Below the pieces are notes generated by a model that saw nothing but the letters and a program-made list of their open reading frames with translations, was not told the DNA's origin and did no database searches. From NCBI RefSeq assembly GCF_002379085.1, contig NZ_NBZW01000038.1, positions 1 to 32,109 of the forward strand: a stretch of DNA of 32,109 nt, given 5' to 3'. This DNA comes from Polaromonas sp. AET17H-212. GTDB lineage: Bacteria; Pseudomonadota; Gammaproteobacteria; Burkholderiales; Burkholderiaceae_C. Position numbers and translations under genes: made by a program. Below, piece after piece: positions 30,029-32,109 of this stretch (within the stretch, counting starts at the first letter, position 1; every line of letters starts with the position of its first letter).

Positions 30029-31801
30029 ATGACTTTTTCCGTGCACGGTCTGGCGGTCTCGCGCGGGGTGGCGATTGGCCGCGCCGTGCTGGTGGCGTCG
30101 AGCCGGGCCGACGTGGCGCACTACTTCATCGAGGCGTCCAAAACGGGTGAAGAAATCCAGCGCCTGCGCGTGGCGCGCGATGCGGTGTCCGAGGAAATCA
30201 TCCGGGTGCAGCGCGACCTGCCCAAGGACGCGCCGCATGAACTTTCCGCGCTGCTCGACGTGCACCTGATGCTGCTGCAGGACGAACAGCTGATCAGCGG
30301 CGTCAAGCACTGGATCGTCGACCGGCTCTACAACGCCGAATGGGCGCTGACCACGCAGTACGAAATCATCGCGCGGCAGTTCGACGAGATGGAAGACGAG
30401 TACCTGCGCGAGCGCAAGGCCGACCTGGAGCAGGTGGTCGAACGCATCCTCGGGTTCATGAAGGGCGTGGCCTCGCCGGTGCTGCCGGCCGCGCAGTCCG
30501 CCGCGAACCGCCTGCCGCGCCAGCAGGACCTGCTGCTGGACGACACCATGGACGTGCCGCTGGTGCTGATCGCACACGACATCTCGCCGGCCGACATGCT
30601 GCAGTTCAAGCAAAGCCTGTTTGTCGGTTTTGCGACCGACGTGGGCGGCAAGACCTCGCACACCGCGATTGTGGCGCGCAGCCTGGACATTCCGGCGGTG
30701 GTCGGCGCGCGCAGTGCCAGCCAGCTGATCGAGCAGGACGACTGGGTCATCATCGACGGCGACGCCGGCGTGCTCATCGTTGATCCCTCCCCCATCATCC
30801 TGGCCGAATACGGCTTCAAGCAGCGCCAGGGCGAACTCGAGCGCCAGCGCCTGAACCGGCTCAAACACACGCCCTCGCTGACGATTGACGGCCAGAAGGT
30901 CGAGCTGCTCGCCAACATCGAAATGCCCGAGGACACCGCCGGCGCGGTGGCCGTGGGCGCGGTCGGCGTGGGCCTGTTCCGCAGCGAATTCCTCTTCATG
31001 GGCCGGCCCGGCAACCTGCCCGGTGAGCAGGAGCAGTACCTGGCTTACCGCAAGGCGATCGAAGGCATGCGCGGCCTGCCGGTGACGATTCGCACCGTCG
31101 ACATCGGCTCGGACAAACCGCTGGACAAGCTCGCGGGCCGGGTGCAGGACGGCCAGCTGAACCCGGCGCTGGGCCTGCGCGCCATCCGCTGGAGCCTGGC
31201 CGACCCGCCGATGTTCCTGACGCAGCTGCGCGCCATCCTGCGCGCGGCGGTGCACGGCCAGGTCAACCTGCTGGTGCCCATGCTGGCCCACGGCAGCGAA
31301 ATCCGCCAGACCCTGTCGCTGCTCGACCATGCACGCGCCGAACTCGACAACAAGGGCGTGGCCTACGGGCCGGTGAAGCTGGGCGCCATGATTGAAATAC
31401 CGGCGGCCGCGCTGACGCTCAAGCTGTTCCTGAAGTACTTTGATTTCCTCTCGATTGGCACCAACGACCTGATCCAGTACACGCTGGCGATCGATCGCGC
31501 CGACGAGGCCGTCTCGCACCTGTACGACCCCTGCCACCCGGCGGTGCTGCGCCTGATCGCCGACACCATCGCCGAGTGCAATGCGCAGGGCAAGGGCGTC
31601 AGCGTCTGCGGCGAGATGGCCGGCGACACCAGCATGACGCGGCTGCTGCTGGGCCTGGGTCTGCGCAGTTTTTCCATGCATCCCTCGCAGATCCTAGCGG
31701 TCAAGCAGCAGGTGCTGCGGGCCGACGCCAGCAAGCTCGCTGCCTGGGCGGCCCAGGTGCTGGCCAGCGAGGATCCGGCGTCCATGTTGCAGTCGATTTA
31801 G
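30029..31801 (+). CDS. ptsI: PTS enzyme I (phosphoenolpyruvate-protein phosphotransferase)
   Basis: Enzyme I autophosphorylates with PEP and passes phosphate to HPr. The 590-residue protein has the N-terminal HPr-binding helical domain, the phospho-His H211 in GGKTSHTAIVARSL, and the PEP-binding barrel with GLFRSEFLFMGR, DIGSDKPL and C527 in VSVCGEMAGD. GGAGGAA (30016-30022) lies 6 nt before ATG 30029; a longer frame from 29984 reads through the repeat and is rejected. It is the last gene of the operon. Its stop TAG overlaps repeat copy C. Confidence 0.96.
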   Translation: MTFSVHGLAVSRGVAIGRAVLVASSRADVAHYFIEASKTGEEIQRLRVARDAVSEEIIRVQRDLPKDAPHELSALLDVHLMLLQDEQLISGVKHWIVDRLYNAEWALTTQYEIIARQFDEMEDEYLRERKADLEQVVERILGFMKGVASPVLPAAQSAANRLPRQQDLLLDDTMDVPLVLIAHDISPADMLQFKQSLFVGFATDVGGKTSHTAIVARSLDIPAVVGARSASQLIEQDDWVIIDGDAGVLIVDPSPIILAEYGFKQRQGELERQRLNRLKHTPSLTIDGQKVELLANIEMPEDTAGAVAVGAVGVGLFRSEFLFMGRPGNLPGEQEQYLAYRKAIEGMRGLPVTIRTVDIGSDKPLDKLAGRVQDGQLNPALGLRAIRWSLADPPMFLTQLRAILRAAVHGQVNLLVPMLAHGSEIRQTLSLLDHARAELDNKGVAYGPVKLGAMIEIPAAALTLKLFLKYFDFLSIGTNDLIQYTLAIDRADEAVSHLYDPCHPAVLRLIADTIAECNAQGKGVSVCGEMAGDTSMTRLLLGLGLRSFSMHPSQILAVKQQVLRADASKLAAWAAQVLASEDPASMLQSI

Positions 31802-31855
31802 CTATTGAAATAATAGCTGGTGGCGCTTGTGGGGATTGGGCTGCGAGCTGATTTT
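31801..31855 (+). repeat. Dispersed extragenic repeat, family 1, copy C
   Basis: The first base is the G of the ptsI stop TAG. AGCTATTGAAATAATAGCT (31800-31818) is a perfect 7-bp palindrome with a 5-nt loop. The 55 nt align without gaps to copy A, with 36 bases the same and the end GGGCTGC..CTGATT shared. Confidence 0.7.
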
Positions 31856-31918
31856 GTTTGTAGAGAAGCCTAAGCCCGTCGAAACCACCTTTGCCTCAAT
31901 ATTTCAGGTTTGCCTGCT

Positions 31919-31964
31919 GGCCGGGTCTCGCCCCGGCGGGCGAGGCACTTTGTCTTTGCTTCGC
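31919..31964 (+). repeat. Truncated dispersed repeat, family 3, next to the IS edge
   Basis: It contains CTCGCCC-CGGC-GGGCGAG (31927-31944), a perfect 7-bp hairpin, then CACTTTGTCTTTGCTTCGC. In Burkholderiales this tail normally continues as the complementary arm (CAAAG..AAGTG type). Here it stops at the turn, where IS-like sequence starts at 31965. Family membership is from memory. Confidence 0.55.
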
Positions 31965-32109
31965 TGTATAGACCGGACACATGGTGGACAGGTGTACGGG
32001 GACATGGTTGACGGTTTGAATTAATCCACAGCCGGCTGTCTCAAGTCAATTTCCAGGCAATGGTGGTGTGCGAAATAGACATCAAACACGCCGTCCTGGC
32101 CATCCCGCG
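31965..32109 (-). mobile_element. Insertion-sequence edge, probably IS481-like
   Basis: From TGTATAGACCGG (31965) on, the sequence shows two direct copies of ACCATGTnnCCG on the minus strand (centred near 32000 and 31978), the kind of subterminal repeat seen at IS481-type ends. A transposase C-terminal frame runs to the window edge. The element extends past 32109, so the other end and target duplication are unseen. Family assignment is tentative. Confidence 0.55.
32021..32109 (-). CDS. Transposase, C-terminal fragment (partial at window edge)
   Basis: The minus-strand frame entering from 32109 encodes 28 residues, including DGQDGVFDVYFAHHHCLEID, and stops at TAA (32023-32021). The DGV-x-VYF...ID pattern is like the end of IS481-type transposases. 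It lies beside a probable IS terminus, in the orientation expected for its 3' end. The rest is outside the window. Confidence 0.5.
   Translation of the reverse strand, partial: RDGQDGVFDVYFAHHHCLEIDLRQPAVD

Noticed and set aside
29003..31681. Long minus-strand open frame (892 codons)
   Set aside because: It lies antisense to ptsI, ptsH and EIIA and has the same His/Gln/Arg-rich complement signature without any domain.

Overview
The window comes from a high-GC betaproteobacterium, most likely a Comamonadaceae member near Rhodoferax, Polaromonas or Variovorax. Three things point there: the ribosomal proteins (an S10 operon ending at rpsQ and an S3 with a long Arg/Pro/Ala tail), Pseudomonas/Burkholderiales-type bkd genes, and several dispersed extragenic repeats of the kind common in Burkholderiales. 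Genus is inferred from sequence character alone.

Layout. 1-5732 (+): the 3' end of tuf, then rpsJ, rplC, rplD, rplW, rplB, rpsS, rplV, rpsC, rplP, rpmC and rpsQ, with a probable extra promoter between rpsJ and rplC and a strong terminator after rpsQ. 5921-9940: peroxiredoxin (+), GNAT acetyltransferase (-), cytochrome b561 (-) divergent from cytochrome c' (+), a TlpA-like thioredoxin lipoprotein (-) and a DUF4197 protein (+) whose starts nearly touch. 10122-13649 (+): branched-chain 2-oxoacid dehydrogenase E1alpha, E1beta and E2, without an E3 gene, followed by a 34-codon remnant of a second DUF4197 gene. 13949-18545 (-): an outer-membrane beta-barrel protein, a Thr-rich exported protein with a hexapeptide-repeat tail, a GrpB-family protein, an alpha/beta hydrolase and a CaiB/BaiF CoA-transferase. 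18910-20204 (+): a SAM methyltransferase and a small two-helix membrane protein, in sparsely coding DNA.

20251-24477 (-): a cyanate-use operon. An exported Tat-type solute-binding protein, permease, ATPase, DUF1348 protein and cyanase sit behind a near-consensus sigma-54 (-24/-12) promoter, so nitrogen control is likely. 24767-27175 (-): a PAS histidine kinase, a NarL/FixJ response regulator and a two-CBS-domain protein. 27364-31801 (+): a tightly overlapping operon of a lipoprotein, an MFS transporter, a mannose-type PTS EIIA, HPr and enzyme I. No sugar-specific EIIB/EIIC is present, so a regulatory PTS is likely. The window ends in an insertion-sequence edge (31965-32109, minus).

The least ordinary content is between genes: a 92%-identical repeat pair 21 kb apart with compensatory changes in a hairpin stem, a second repeat family touching stop codons, a promoter lying inside a long palindrome in the ribosomal operon, a terminator 18 nt before a start codon, and the DUF4197 remnant on the far side of the bkd genes. 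No rRNA, tRNA or CRISPR array was seen.
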